From Rhabdophis nuchalis (Eukaryota; Chordata; Lepidosauria; Squamata; Natricidae), in NCBI GenBank assembly GCA_039707465.1, contig CM077658.1, positions 10,700,574-10,764,573 of the forward strand: DNA of 64,000 bases, written 5' to 3'. Numbering within the stretch: the stretch's first letter is position 1; each line of letters begins with the position of its first letter. Positions 30,898 through 49,745 of this stretch are shown one piece after another. The notes under the pieces were generated by a model. It did no database searches, was not told the DNA's origin, and was given only the letters and a program-made list of their open reading frames with translations. The translations under genes were made by a program, and so were the position numbers.

Positions 30898-32097
30898 TAA
30901 ACAAGTTGCATTTACAATTCTGATACAACGATCCATTTTTTTCCTAACTGACAGTCAATATTTCACGCTCTAAAGTGTATTCATTGCACAATTATGCTTC
31001 TTTTTAAAGACATTTTTATTTTATTTTAAAGATACTTTTATTTTATTTTCATACTGTACACCTTACGGTTCCTTCAGCATGCTACTTGCTTTTTCATAGC
31101 TCCATTTTTATTCAAGTTTTTTCCCCCCCCTCCAGTATTGACTTATTTGACTTTGCTTTTGCTACCAAGCGTGGGCTGTACTGACCAAGCCGACTGCTGG
31201 TTTGCAGGAAAAGAGAATTCTGCAGCCCAGATTTACTAGCCCCAGACCATGCCCTTAAGAGGGCTGGAGAAGAAGTAATCAATTCCGCTGCTTCCTTGGG
31301 ATCTCATTTATATTAATAATTTCAAATTCATGCGTCACGATGGGGAATAGAAACACTTGTCAATTCAGACTTTAAATCAAGGAACTTGGAAGAAACTCAA
31401 GAAGTGCATCCCTGAATGCGGCTATCATATTTATGAAAAACCCCGAGGTCAAAAAGTGATGCATCTTACCTAACTCAAAAGCCAGATTTTTTTTTTTTTA
31501 AAATGCCAAAATATTCCTGGTTATTTCTCACAAAATGAGAACAATACCGTCCCTAGTGTTATTTTTCTCCTCTTCCAGGAAAATCAAAATCAAAATCAAA
31601 CCTTTTCAGTGTTGACTTGCTCCATGGGTAGAGGTTTTTACATTTTAATTCCTTAGCCAAACCAAATTACTATGGCAACACACCTTTGGTAGACAAGAGA
31701 AGTAATTACAACAGCTAAATCCTACTCTGTCTGCAGGTTCTTATACGAACATTTTCTCATTCCCTCCAGCCCCCCCAAATAACCTGGGTGTGTTTGCTTC
31801 TTTTTTACAATTCAGTTTTCAAACAAAAACACTCTCCTTTCCCTCGCATATTTTCTCAAGTCTTGGAAGGTTTTGGGGTTTTTTCCCCCCGCTTCATTTT
31901 TGGCGTACCTGTAGTTGAAAAAATAGGATGGAGAAAGGGTGCAGGTGGAATTAAGGAGGCTGATGTACATTTGCAACAGTATTCTTGCAAAAAAAAAAAA
32001 AGGTTGGACTCGAGACCCTGTCCATCTCTTAGGTTCTGGTGAAGTTATCAGAATGTTAGGATAAATTGTGCCAGAAATGGTTTAAATCTTACTTTTT
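30898..32097. other. Intergenic stretch without recognised features
   Basis: AT-rich, with an A-run at 31989-32000; nothing recognised. Confidence 0.6.
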
Positions 32098-32590
32098 TTA
32101 TTATTATTATTATTTATTCGACTTATTAACTGCCCCCTCTCCCCGAAGGGACTCGGGGCGGTGCACAGGAAATATAAAAACACAATACATCACAATAAAT
32201 ATATAAATACTTAAAACTATATTAAATTTACACCCTGTGCTAAAATCTACCCCATTAAAAAACTGATCCCTAAAGCCCAATGTAAAATTGCTCTGCTAAA
32301 AACTAGGCTAAGTACCGTAGGTTAGGCCAGGCCGGCCTGTTGGAAAAAGTAGGTTTTTAGTTGCTGGCGGAAGGAGCGGAGGTCCGGGATAGATCTAAGT
32401 TCGGGGGGAAGGTCGTTCCAGAGGGTCGGGCCCGCCACAGAGAAGGCCCTTCCCCTGGGCGTCACCCGCTGGCATTGCCTAGTGGACGGCACCCGGAGAA
32501 GTCCCTCTCTGTGGGAGCGAATCGGCCGAAGGGATGTGTGGGGTAAGATGCGATCCCGCAGATGCCAGACTCTTCCTAACAACGGCCACA
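32098..32590 (-). mobile_element. L2-type LINE 3' region
   Basis: Minus-strand reading ILPHTSLRPIRSHREGLLRV, VAGPTLWNDLPPELRSIPDL and SFRQQLKTYFFQQ in one open frame over 32322-32594. The tail complement with CGGGGCGGTGCACAGG and ATT units is at the left. Confidence 0.88.
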
Positions 32591-33413
32591 GCAACGCGTG
32601 TAAAAAAATAATAAATAACAGCTAAAATCTATGATAAAATCCAGTCTGTCAACTATACACGGACTAACTATACTAAAATTGCGATCCAAACTGAAACCGA
32701 ATGGGTTCTGTAGTAGCTTCTCTTGTGAGGAACAAACCGCATCCTTCAGTTACGATTCCAATCTCGATAGGAAAAATATAGAACAATTACAACTGCGATG
32801 CTTTTAAGAGGAAAAGGTGCCCAATGCCAGGTCATACATACCTAAAAAGTGCGCTCCAAGCGAATGATTAATTCTGTCGCATCACTGATCAAGGCCACTC
32901 CCTAGAGAAATAGTGGTTTATTTCTGTTTTCTCCTTACCGATGCAGTAGGAGGTAACATCATTAGAAAGCATTTTAATATCTTTTTTTTTATTCTCAAAT
33001 TTCGAGAAATATTGAAGAGTTACAGTAATGACAACATTTGCAAAGCAAAATTGAATGGTGCAGATGCTGCACATAGTGAGTAGTTAAACTCCACCAAGAG
33101 GCTTTTGCCTGAAGCACAACTTGTATTGTGCATATGACAGTTCTGTTTCTCAAAAATAGCAATAGCAATAGCACTTAGACTTATACACCGCTTCACAGTG
33201 CTTTACAGCCCTCTATAAGCAGTTTAGAGTTAGCATATTGCCCCCAACAATCTGGGTCCTCATATATAACTACCTTTTTACCCTATAGTGACCTATTAAA
33301 GAGCCCAGTAGGTATATAGACACAGGAGAATGTTTTTTAAATCTATTAAAAGTGCATTTTATTTGTATAAAACATGCAAAAAGATTTGTGCTGGTAATGT
33401 AAACCTATGAAGA
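32591..33413. other. Region beyond the NUDT7 3' end, one LINE-like fragment
   Basis: 33150-33300 carries a phrase common in squamate LINE tails (CACTTAGACTTATACACCGC, CAACAATCTGGGTCCTCA). The rest is unrecognised. A second AATAAA on the minus strand lies at 33358-33363. Confidence 0.5.
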
Positions 33414-33419
33414 TTTATT
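33414..33419 (-). terminator. NUDT7: Candidate NUDT7 poly(A) signal
   Basis: AATAAA on the minus strand about 280 bases past the stop codon; another lies at 33358-33363. Which one is used cannot be told. Confidence 0.5.
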
Positions 33420-33695
33420 TACCTTAGCAGTCCCTCCCATGTGATTATTGGCATTTTGATTTAGACAGGGGGGGAAAGGATAAAATCCCAAGCATTAGAG
33501 ACTGGGGCCCAAAATGATCATTACATTTTAAAATTTTAATTAAATCCCACCCTATCACAGCTGAATGTGGCACAAACAGATTCCTGCAATTATACTCTTC
33601 CAACGTGATTTATAAATATAAATTAAGCGAATTATTTCAGCATAGTTTCAAGAGTTTCAATTTATACCTGGGGGAAAAAATTACAATGTTACCTG

Positions 33696-40641
<6,946 letters not shown>

Positions 40642-40910
40642 CTTTACCTTCTATAAGCACGTCGCCTTTCCTACCTTAAGCGAGCCTATTGGCTCTTTTG
40701 ACGTAGATTGACAACCTCCTCCCCCCCCGCCCTTGCCGCTCCGCCGCCTCGCTATTGGATCGTTGGCTTGAGAGGCGGAGTCGAAAGGGAGATAGCGGCG
40801 AATCGGGAGAGGCGTGTCCCATCTGCGTTCCCTTAAGGGCGGAGCAAAGCGTCCGGGCTCGTGCGGCGTGAACTTCAAGTCCCAGAATCCCTTGCGGTTA
40901 CAGGTAAAGG
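40642..40910 (-). promoter_or_regulatory. NUDT7: NUDT7 CpG-rich promoter
   Basis: A CpG-rich block (about 40500-40880) in AT-rich DNA. On the NUDT7 strand there are CCAAT boxes at 40688-40692 and 40754-40758, and a YY1-type AAGATGGCGGC at 40634-40644 overlapping the start codon. A CRE-like TGACGTAG lies at 40699-40706, the same 8-mer as in the VAT1L promoter. AACTTCAAGTCCCAGAATCC at 40871-40890 resembles the ZNF143/SBS motif. No TATA box. Confidence 0.7.
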
Positions 40911-41222
40911 CTTTTGAAGTGCCACCTGGATCAGCCGGTGAAGCTAGTTCTAAAGGAAGCGACGTTTTGCAAAGCTGCTTTGCAACGTTTTGCTAGAGTC
41001 AAACATTAAAATCGATTTGTTTTTATTTATTATTCAAAATCCTAAAGGGGATTGAAGGAGAAATACAGGTGTTGCCCCATTTTTTAATTTTTTGTTGTTC
41101 CTATTTCTTTTATTTATAAAAACAATGTTCTCACCCCTTCCTTCCTTCTGCTAAGAAAGGATCTAATATTTGGGATAGATTACCTGAGAGATCAAATTGG
41201 TTATCAGATCCTCAGTAGTTAT

Positions 41223-41331
41223 CTTTTAAGACGGGTGGACTTCAACTCCCAGAATCCCCCAGCCAGCTGGCTGGGGAATTCTGGGAGTTGAAGTCCACCC
41301 GTCTTAAAAGAGCCAACTTTGCAGACTCCTG
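41223..41331. mobile_element. Near-perfect 88-bp palindrome, part of a hAT MITE
   Basis: 41223-41310 is an inverted repeat of two 44-base arms with one mismatch (centre 41266/41267). One terminal stretch, ending GCAGACTCCTG at 41331, continues to the right and the left terminus is missing. Confidence 0.85.
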
Positions 41332-42774
41332 TGCTAATCCATGACTTGTGGCTGGATTTCCACAAAAATTTAATGTACTACTGATGTATGACTTCAGCTA
41401 AAGAACCTCATAGTTTAAAAAAACTAGTCACTTCATTGTTTGGCTATGTTTATTTTATTTGTTGTGTATGACTTCACTTGGAAAACATGCAGCTATTGCA
41501 ATTGATAAGGCAGAGTTTATAACAATGTATTGTGCGAACCAAGCCATAACAATTTATGTTAGACCTTCCTAATCTGGGTTTTTAAAAAAATAGAAAATAA
41601 ATAGTTGGCAGCAAAGAGTTAGTGTTTCTTTATCTCTGTGCTGCCATCTAGAGGTTATCTGGAAGTTTGTGGCCCAAATCTCTTAACCCTAAATTTAACT
41701 GACAAACCATAGATAAATAAGGAAATAATTACTATGTATTAATAAATAGTAATATTTAATTATATTAATAAATAGATACATAAATATTAAATATGGAATA
41801 TTAAAAGTGGTGCACTGAGCTACTGGTTTTAACACTGTTCTTGCAAATTATATGAAAACATTTCATACATTAATCACAAATTATATAGAAATTTAGCTTG
41901 AGTTAGATAAAAATACTTTCTCAGTAAGGGAATTTGTGTTTTGTCTCCATTAGTATATGTGACATCTGAAAAGGGGGCTTAAAACATGGTTGGGCTGTGA
42001 AATGTGTGCCTGCATTAATGCCTTCTAGCCTTTTTTCTTTGACCCTTCCCTCTTCCTCTTCCTCCTCTGATTTTCTCCACCACAGTGAGAACAAAGCTTG
42101 AAATAAACTGCTTTGTTTGGCACCTGGAACGCCTGAGATGGCGCAAACGCCGAGGTGGTGTAATAAGCAAGAATTGCATCATAATCTTGCAATGGATCAT
42201 TGAATAAGTCAGAGTGCTCATAACAATTAAAAGGGAGATATTTGCAACGCAAGCGACAATAGACGTAATGAGCATAGAGAGGCAAACTGTGACCAATTTT
42301 ATGTGCTGAAATGGCTCTCCAATTAGCTACAAATTTATTTGATAACCCTATCGATTCCAAGAACAAGCAACCTTCTTTGAAATGTGTACAGTTTGCAGAA
42401 TAGATTTAATTAACCCAGCACACTTAACAATTGTGCTGCAAATAGCTTGTTCAACAGTCTGGCGCTTTAGTTTACAACTGGTTTGCACGGCTAAATAATT
42501 TGTTTGGTTTGGTTGGTATTCTTTGGGGGATAATGATTTGTTTTTTTCTGCCTAACTTTTGTGCATGAGGTGGTTCTGTATTTCTTGCCAGACTTTTGTG
42601 TGTGGTTACTTAGGAAAACATTGTGTGTTTGTGTGCATGTATTTATATGTGTGTGTGTGCGTTTAAACTTTTAATTTAAGCTTTTTTAAAAAAAAAAGTC
42701 TATTGTACGACATGACATTTAATTGAATATATAAGGAGAAGGAAGCCTAGCTTTTCATGGGTTTTTTTAAAGAC
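41332..42774. other. Intergenic stretch with one unexplained open frame
   Basis: On the minus strand 42405-42025 is open for 126 codons, bounded upstream by TAA at 42408-42406. Its mixed composition (Cys, His, Trp, Tyr) ends in a basic RRKRKREGSKKKG. I recognise no family. An open frame of this length is expected several times by chance in 64 kb. The rest shows nothing. Confidence 0.3.
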
Positions 42775-43331
42775 AGTTGGAAGAAATGTCCATCTGGGTT
42801 CAGTTCCAAGTGAGGAAAAGGACATTAGATTCATGGAAGTTGCTTGGAAAGAAGGTATATTGATGATGGACAGAACCACATGGTTTGAGGTCCTGGGGGG
42901 AAAAGAGGATCACATGCATTGAAGATCTTAAAGAAAAAGGGCAGAGATGCTGACAGAGCCTGAATTTTATACCCCCTCTTGTACCCTGCCTTGAAGCTTC
43001 CTATTCCTGTGTAAGAAATGTATTCTGATTGGTGGTCAGACTCCCAGGGGCCAGGGGTCTTAGCTAACTTTGTAGGCTGTCTGTCTTTTCAGTCCCAAGC
43101 TTGGTTGAGCTGTTGCTGGGTGATGATATAATGAAAGGGCTTTGGGATTCCTATTATGGCTCTGCCTGAAGGAGATAGATCTTTGTTATACACTGGCTAA
43201 GGCCTTAATGGCCCATTGACAAATGTGGAGGGCTGAGTTTCTGCCTCCCTTTTAGGGAAATATTCTGCTCTTTTAATATTTCCTAAATATCTAATTTTCC
43301 TAGCAGAGGGGTGAGGGCTAACTTCCTACAA
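42775..43331 (+). mobile_element. LTR-like repeat, copy C (~557 bp)
   Basis: GTTGGAAGAAATGTCCATCT to GGGCTAACTTCCTACA. It has ATTCTGATTGGTGGTCAG (CCAAT-type) and AATTTTATACCCCCTCTTG (TATA-type). Longest copy. A possible 5-base duplication AAGAC lies at both edges but alignment is ambiguous. Confidence 0.65.
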
Positions 43332-43885
43332 GACAATCGCAAAATGTTGTGGAAACAAGCTTAACTAAACATAGGATAGAATAATTGAGAAACTGAATGA
43401 AACTGACAGATTTTTTCCATCTACTAAAATGAGTTCTTATTTTGGTCTTTGGAGATAAGTAAAGGAGAATGCAAGATATCCAGGAAAAGTTGACTTCTTC
43501 AACTCTGATCTCTTTTTAAGATCAGAATCCTTGTCTCTACTTCAGCATTTTTTTACATTGGGAATGGCTGTAGGCAATGGAATATCAGAGATTGTAATCT
43601 CTCTAGCAATACATTATTTGCCCGTCTAACCTCGTAAGGAAAAAAAAAAGTGTGGCATGAAAAAAAAACGCAGCAATTCAGTTTAAAACCACTTGGTCGG
43701 TAGTTTGACCGAGCTGGCAGCATTTTAAATTAAAAACCCAGTGGCTGTGTAGATCGTTTTCTTAATCTTCAACGATCACTTCTAGAAGCTGCGGTTGGCA
43801 CTGTGGCTTTGATATTCTTATCCCAAAGACAAATACAAGCAGAGGACATAGACCTTAATTTTTTTTATACTTTTGCTTACATAGA

Positions 43886-44400
43886 TCATATTGGAAGAAA
43901 TGTCCTTCTGGGCTCAGTTCCAAGTGGGGAAAAAGACACTGGAAACATGGAGAATGCTTGGAAAGATGGTTTAATGGTGGACAGGACCACATGGTTTAAA
44001 ATGCTGGGGCAGTGGGGGAGGGAAGAGATGCTGAGAGTGCCCTGGTTTTATCACCTCTCCGGGTCTCACCTTAGAGGTTCCTGTTCCTGTGTAAGAAATG
44101 TATTCTGATTGGTAGTCAGACTCCCGGGAAGCAGGCGGTCTTAGCTAACTGTCTCCCAGGCTTGGTTGAGCCTTGCTGGCTGATGTAATCTTCCCAGGTG
44201 TCATGTGGTGAGGTGGGTAGAGGGCTAATCCTATCATGTCCTGAGGGCCATTCAGCCCATCACTCTGGAGCTTAAGGGGGTAGATCTTTATTATATAGAA
44301 TACACTGGCTCAGGCCTTAATGGGGAAGTATTCTGCCCTTTTAATATTTCCTAAAATATTTCATTCTTCTAGGAGAGGGGAGGGTGCTAACTTCCTACAG
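43886..44400 (+). mobile_element. LTR-like repeat, copy D (~515 bp)
   Basis: ATTGGAAGAAATGTCCTTCT to GGTGCTAACTTCCTACA. Same orientation as copy C, 555 bases further on, but diverged from it along the whole length. The two are therefore better read as separate insertions than as the paired ends of one element. Confidence 0.65.
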
Positions 44401-44839
44401 AGGTATCCCTCTGCCAGATCTTCAAATGTAGTGCTTATTTTATCTTAGAGTACAACAGCTTCAGATATCAAGCTCGCCCCAAATTAATCATAGATTTCAC
44501 CCCTGTACCAATTCTACTCTATCTTTCTCACCAGAACACCACGTTAGCCCAGTGCTGTCCAAGGTAGTCTGTCCCTACTCTCCTACGTAGTAATTCAATT
44601 GGCCTTACTCAGAATAAAAGGAAAGCTAAGGATGAAGATTTATGTCTGGAGATGTTCTGTAAGTATCATTGGACTTTTGAAATCCTCTGTGAAGTTTGTG
44701 GATGAAGAATTACTCCAGGTTTCTCCAGGCGAAGAAATTTTTTTCCAGCCATTTCTTCAAGGAATGGTTTGTCCTCGGCAGTGACAAAAGCCAAGCTTCC
44801 GGAAAAAAAATGATGCCTGGAAGACATTTTCGTTTAAAG
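44401..44839. other. Intergenic stretch without recognised features
   Basis: No exon or repeat recognised; a 61-codon frame has no supporting signal. Confidence 0.55.
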
Positions 44840-45174
44840 CAGCCGTGAAATCAACTTACCTTCGCTTATCTGCCCACCTTCGCACATGCACAAAGCATCA
44901 AAAATGGGATATGATGACGTCCGGGCGGGTGGGCGGAGCCTGCTACCAAGCGCACCTGCAAAGGTAAGTAGAACAGTGAGAGAGGGAATCCTCTGTACCA
45001 CACGATTTAGATTAGCTAGAAAGCAGGAAAGCAGCTAATATAAATCACATGTCACAGCTGATCGTCGGAAATACCAATTCGTAACATTTCATATAATACC
45101 GGTTCGGGCGAACCAGTAGCATTTTTACTACCAGTTTGGGTGGACCGGTCCAAACTGGTAGCATTTCACCTCTG
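44840..45174. mobile_element. hAT-type element, 335 bp
   Basis: Ends CAGCCGTGAAATC / GCATTTCACCTCTG. Flanking 8-mers GTTTAAAG and ACTTAAAG agree at six of eight bases. Inside, CGGTTCGGGCGAACCAGTAG and ACCGGTCCAAACTGGTAGC form a secondary inverted motif. Confidence 0.75.
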
Positions 45175-45329
45175 ACTTAAAGTCTTTTTTTGAGGGGAGG
45201 GGGATGCATGGAAGTCTAGAAAGTTAGGGGGATCTACAAGGAGATTTAGTTGAGCAGGACACCAGCCTATTGCCAGTCTCATAACTGAGTCAACCATAAG
45301 AACTTGAATTCTAGCCAAAAACCTGGAAA

Positions 45330-45790
45330 GTCTTTATTTATTTATTTTTTTTATTTTTTTTATTTATTTATATTCACATTTGTAACCCGCACCCATCTCA
45401 CCACAAAGGGACTCGGGGCGGTGAACAGAGATTTAAAATAAATATACATAAATGCAAAATATTATTAAATAATAACTAAATTAAATCAATACCCTGCTTA
45501 AAATAAATTTAAATTTAAAAACCCGTAAATTAAAATTTTGATTTGTTATAAAAACAATGGGTATGGAGTAGATCATGCTAGGCTGGCCAGGTGAAAATAG
45601 TAAGCTTTTAAGTGCCAGCGAAACAAGCGGAGGTCTGTGATGGAACGGAGATCGGGAGGTAGGCCATTCCAGAGGGTAGGACCCACCACAGAGAAGGCCC
45701 TTCCCCTGGGAGCCGCCAACCGGCATTGCCCGGTCGACGGCACCCGGAGAAGACCCTCTCCCTGGGAGCGAGTCAGTCGAAGGGATGTAA
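45330..45790 (-). mobile_element. L2-type LINE 3' region
   Basis: Tail complement with TTTATT units and GGGACTCGGGGCGGTGAACA at the left; coding remnant GGTAGGACCCACCACAGAGA and CGGCACCCGGAGAAGACCCT at the right. Shared with the copies at 28515, 32098 and 49287. Confidence 0.85.
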
Positions 45791-46497
45791 TGACCTTTAA
45801 ATCATCATAAGGAATTTTGGAACAAGTCTATCTTCATTCTCCTACATGACAAAGCAATTTTGTTTCACCTGTTTCCCAGCATAAGCCATCTTACCATTTT
45901 TTAAGACCACTAAGGAAGTACAATGATTTAAATTAAAATTAGAATGAAAGGGGAAAGTTTTTATAATTTGAAATGCAACAAGTAGCAAAGTTAAGCACAG
46001 GTTCAACACAATGGCTCTTTTTAAATCTTAGTGAAAACGCTGCATTTTTGCACCCCCCACTTTTTTTACACCCATAATTTAAAGGGGTGTTTAAAAGCAA
46101 GTCATAACTCATCTGGCCAGTAGAGGACAGTATTTATCTTAGTAGACCATATAGTAAGTGCTTGAAGTAAATATAGTAAATTTATAGTAACCACAGGTCA
46201 TAGCAATGTTAGTAGACCATGCTCTGTGGCAGCAACAGCTTTCTGTTTTTAGAAATAGAACAATTTTAATTGAAAACTGGTAAGTATGCTTATGTAACAA
46301 ACACATTCCTATAATTGTATGGAAACTATATGTCTGTCTAGCTTCTATTGTACCATCAATAGAATATTCTGCCTGCCTGCCTTATCTCTTCTATTGTACC
46401 ATCTATTTATCTATAGTCTCTGTCTCTCTGTCTCTGTTTGTCTCTGTCTCTCTCTTTCTCTTCTCTCTTCTATTGTACTATTTATGTATCTACTCTT
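45791..46497. other. Intergenic stretch ending in a TCTG/TCTC run
   Basis: Imperfect TCTG/TCTC units at 46417-46468; otherwise unrecognised. Confidence 0.6.
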
Positions 46498-46770
46498 TAG
46501 AAGGCCAGATCCTGAAGAGGAAACTCAAAGACTTTGGCTACCTAATGAGAAGGAGAAGAGCCCTGGAGAAGAGCCTAATGCTGGGAACGATGGAGGGCAA
46601 AAGAAGAAGGGGACGGCAGAGAATGAGGGGGCTGGATGGAGTCACCGAAGCAGTCAGCGTGAGCTTAAATGGACTCCAGAGGATGGTAGAGGACAGGAAG
46701 GCCTGGAGGAAGGTTGTCTATGGGGTCGCGATGGGTCGGACACAACTTCGCAACGAACAGCATGTATCCT
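46498..46770 (+). mobile_element. Bov-B (RTE) LINE 3' end
   Basis: One frame reads QILKRKLKDFGYLMRRRRAL, TMEGKRRRGRQRMRGLDGVT and QRMVEDRKAWRKVVYGVAMG, the C-terminal end of Bov-B ORF2. The DNA ends TATGGGGTCGCGATGGGTCG then GACACAACTTCGCAACGA, the Bov-B 3' end. 5'-truncated and inactive. Confidence 0.92.
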
Positions 46771-48754
46771 CTCTCTCCCCCTCCTTCCTCCCTCTTTCTA
46801 CTCTCCCTTGCAGTAACCAAGAAAGTTAGATTTTTCACAAGTTCCATGATTCAAATGTATATTTAAAAAAAGGAAATTGGGTTACGGAATGTTGAAAACT
46901 CTGTATACTTTAATCTCACCTTTATTTATGAATGCTAAGACACCATTGACCAAGCTCAAATTATCAGACTTTGAACACATTAATGAATACCTAGCTGTCT
47001 GGAAAACTCTAAGGTTACGAAAGGCTTAAAATGGATGAAAAAGGAAAAAGAAGAGGAGAAATCAACATCAAGGTCAAGGGACTGATTATAATGGCAATAG
47101 GTACAAAATCCATAAAAATCAGGTTGGAGACAAATCCTCCTGAATAAAATCTGTCTATGGGATAGCTAAAAGTACCACTTGATGCCACATAATCCGCAAT
47201 CAGTATTGAGACACAACCTCTTCTATGCTACTTATCCTCTTTTGAACTTTCTCTGGGTTCAGGGAGGGACTGGCTAACCATTTATGAGATATGAATGGAA
47301 CGTCCATCTGTTCCTGCTCTGCGTTGTTTTGCAAATGTCCATTCATGTTTTTAGGGTCAGGAAATCCATTACAGATGTAATAGCTTGAAATGGAAAATAG
47401 TTCAGTCACCAGAATTCTTGTAACCCCATCTAAATGATCTCAATAAATCTTATTAAAGAGAACAAGCAGGCAGCTACCAGCGAGCTGGACACACTGACTT
47501 TTAAAATTTTTATTTTACATGAAGCTGATGAGAGGGGAATGAGCGGTTGCCCAGGTAAAAATAACTTCAACACAAGTTTAAGATACCTGTTGAGCCACAG
47601 AAAAAGTCTAAAGTAGCAGTGTCAAATACAAGGTCCGCGGGCTCGATCCAGCCCTCGATGTGGTGAGATCCGGCCCACAGTCTATCCAGTGTGAAGATGA
47701 AAGATTGGGCCAGCCAGGCTTTGGCCTGGTCTACTCAATGTGTAGAAGAAACATGGCAGCAGTTTGAGGAGTGGCGTCAAGCTGGCCATGCCTACCCAAT
47801 TGGCCATGCCCACCCAGACCCCCAAGGTCAACCACACCCTACAGAGACTGCTGTAGAGACTAGTAATTGGGTTATATTTAAATACGGATTTCATTTCTTC
47901 CTGAATGAATTAATCATGGTTTTAATAATAGAAAAATCCACAAATGAACACATAAATTATGCATCCTTGAGTAGCCTCCTAGAAAGGACTTCCTTTATGA
48001 CAACTGACTAACCCAAATGAGGCTTTGATCCATCGGTAAATAAACCAAGTTACACCAGGGTAACCTATTGGTGAACTACACTTCCATTACATTACATACA
48101 CAAATAGCAAACGGAACATTCCACCCCAATGAAAATATCTCTGATTGAGACTGGTCCCATTGTTTTTCCCTATAGCAATGGGTGGTCTACCAAGGCGGCT
48201 TACTTTACTATGGGAGAGCTGTACTACTCATCACTGCTACAATGTTTAATAAGGCATATTTATTGAACAATGGTTTTCATCTCAGTATGCGATCACAGCT
48301 GTTTTATTTTAGTAATGCTGCCGCAGCACAGAAAATGAAATCCATATTGCTCCTTGGCTATTTATTTTCATGAAGCTGTTCTCCTTCCATTGTCATGAAA
48401 GATGTCTTTGTGAGTTGTGAAGATGGAGGCTGGGGGTGGGGGTGGGAGGATGGAGAAGAAAGATGTGGAGGAGGGCAGTCTACTTACAGTATAATGGAGA
48501 TGTCTATTTCTCTTTCAAATTACCTGCAGAGGCCTTAATATTTAGCTGGGAGAGATATAAATAAGCATGCTGAGGCCAAGCATGGGAAGAATTTGATTAT
48601 ATTTCACAAATGCCCACCTCAGTGTCCACCCTTCTTGAATAGCTAAGAGGTAGAAAGAACCTAAGGAATGCTGGAGTTGGATTCTCCTCCTTTTATGGAA
48701 GAGAACAAGCTTGTTGGATGAGATAGTTTTAAAAAGGACTTCAGTTCCGGACTA
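46771..48754. other. Intergenic stretch with one hAT remnant
   Basis: From 47617 the sequence CAGTGTCAAATACAAGGTCC then GCGGGCTCGATCCAGCCC matches the start of a known hAT-type repeat, fading by ~47870 without a clear right end. Nothing else recognised. Confidence 0.55.
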
Positions 48755-49015
48755 AGTGTGACATGATAGCAATGTTCCAATATCTAAGAGGTTGCCTCAA
48801 AGAGGGGTGGGTCAACCTATTCACCAAAGCACCTGTAGGCAGGACGAAAAGTAATGGATGGAAATTCATCAAGGAGAGAACCAACCCAGAACTCAGGAGG
48901 AATTTTCTGACAATGAGAACAGTTAATAAGTGGAGTAGCTTGCCTCCAGAGGTTGTGAATGCTCCCATCACTGGACATTTTTAAGAAGAAGTTGGACAGC
49001 CATTTGTCCGGAATG
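48755..49015 (+). mobile_element. CR1 LINE 3' end, plus orientation
   Basis: It reads MIAMFQYLRGCLKEGWVNLF, KSNGWKFIKERTNPELRRNF and VNKWSSLPPEVVNAP, then a shifted frame LDIFKKKLDSHLSGM. This is CR1 ORF2 C-terminus with one frame change near 48962. Confidence 0.88.
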
Positions 49016-49029
49016 CTATTGGATCATGT

Positions 49030-49745
<716 letters not shown>

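Noticed and set aside
42775..44400. A provirus bounded by two LTRs
   Set aside because: Only ~555 bases lie between the two repeats, with no gag/pol signal, and the repeats differ from each other along their length.
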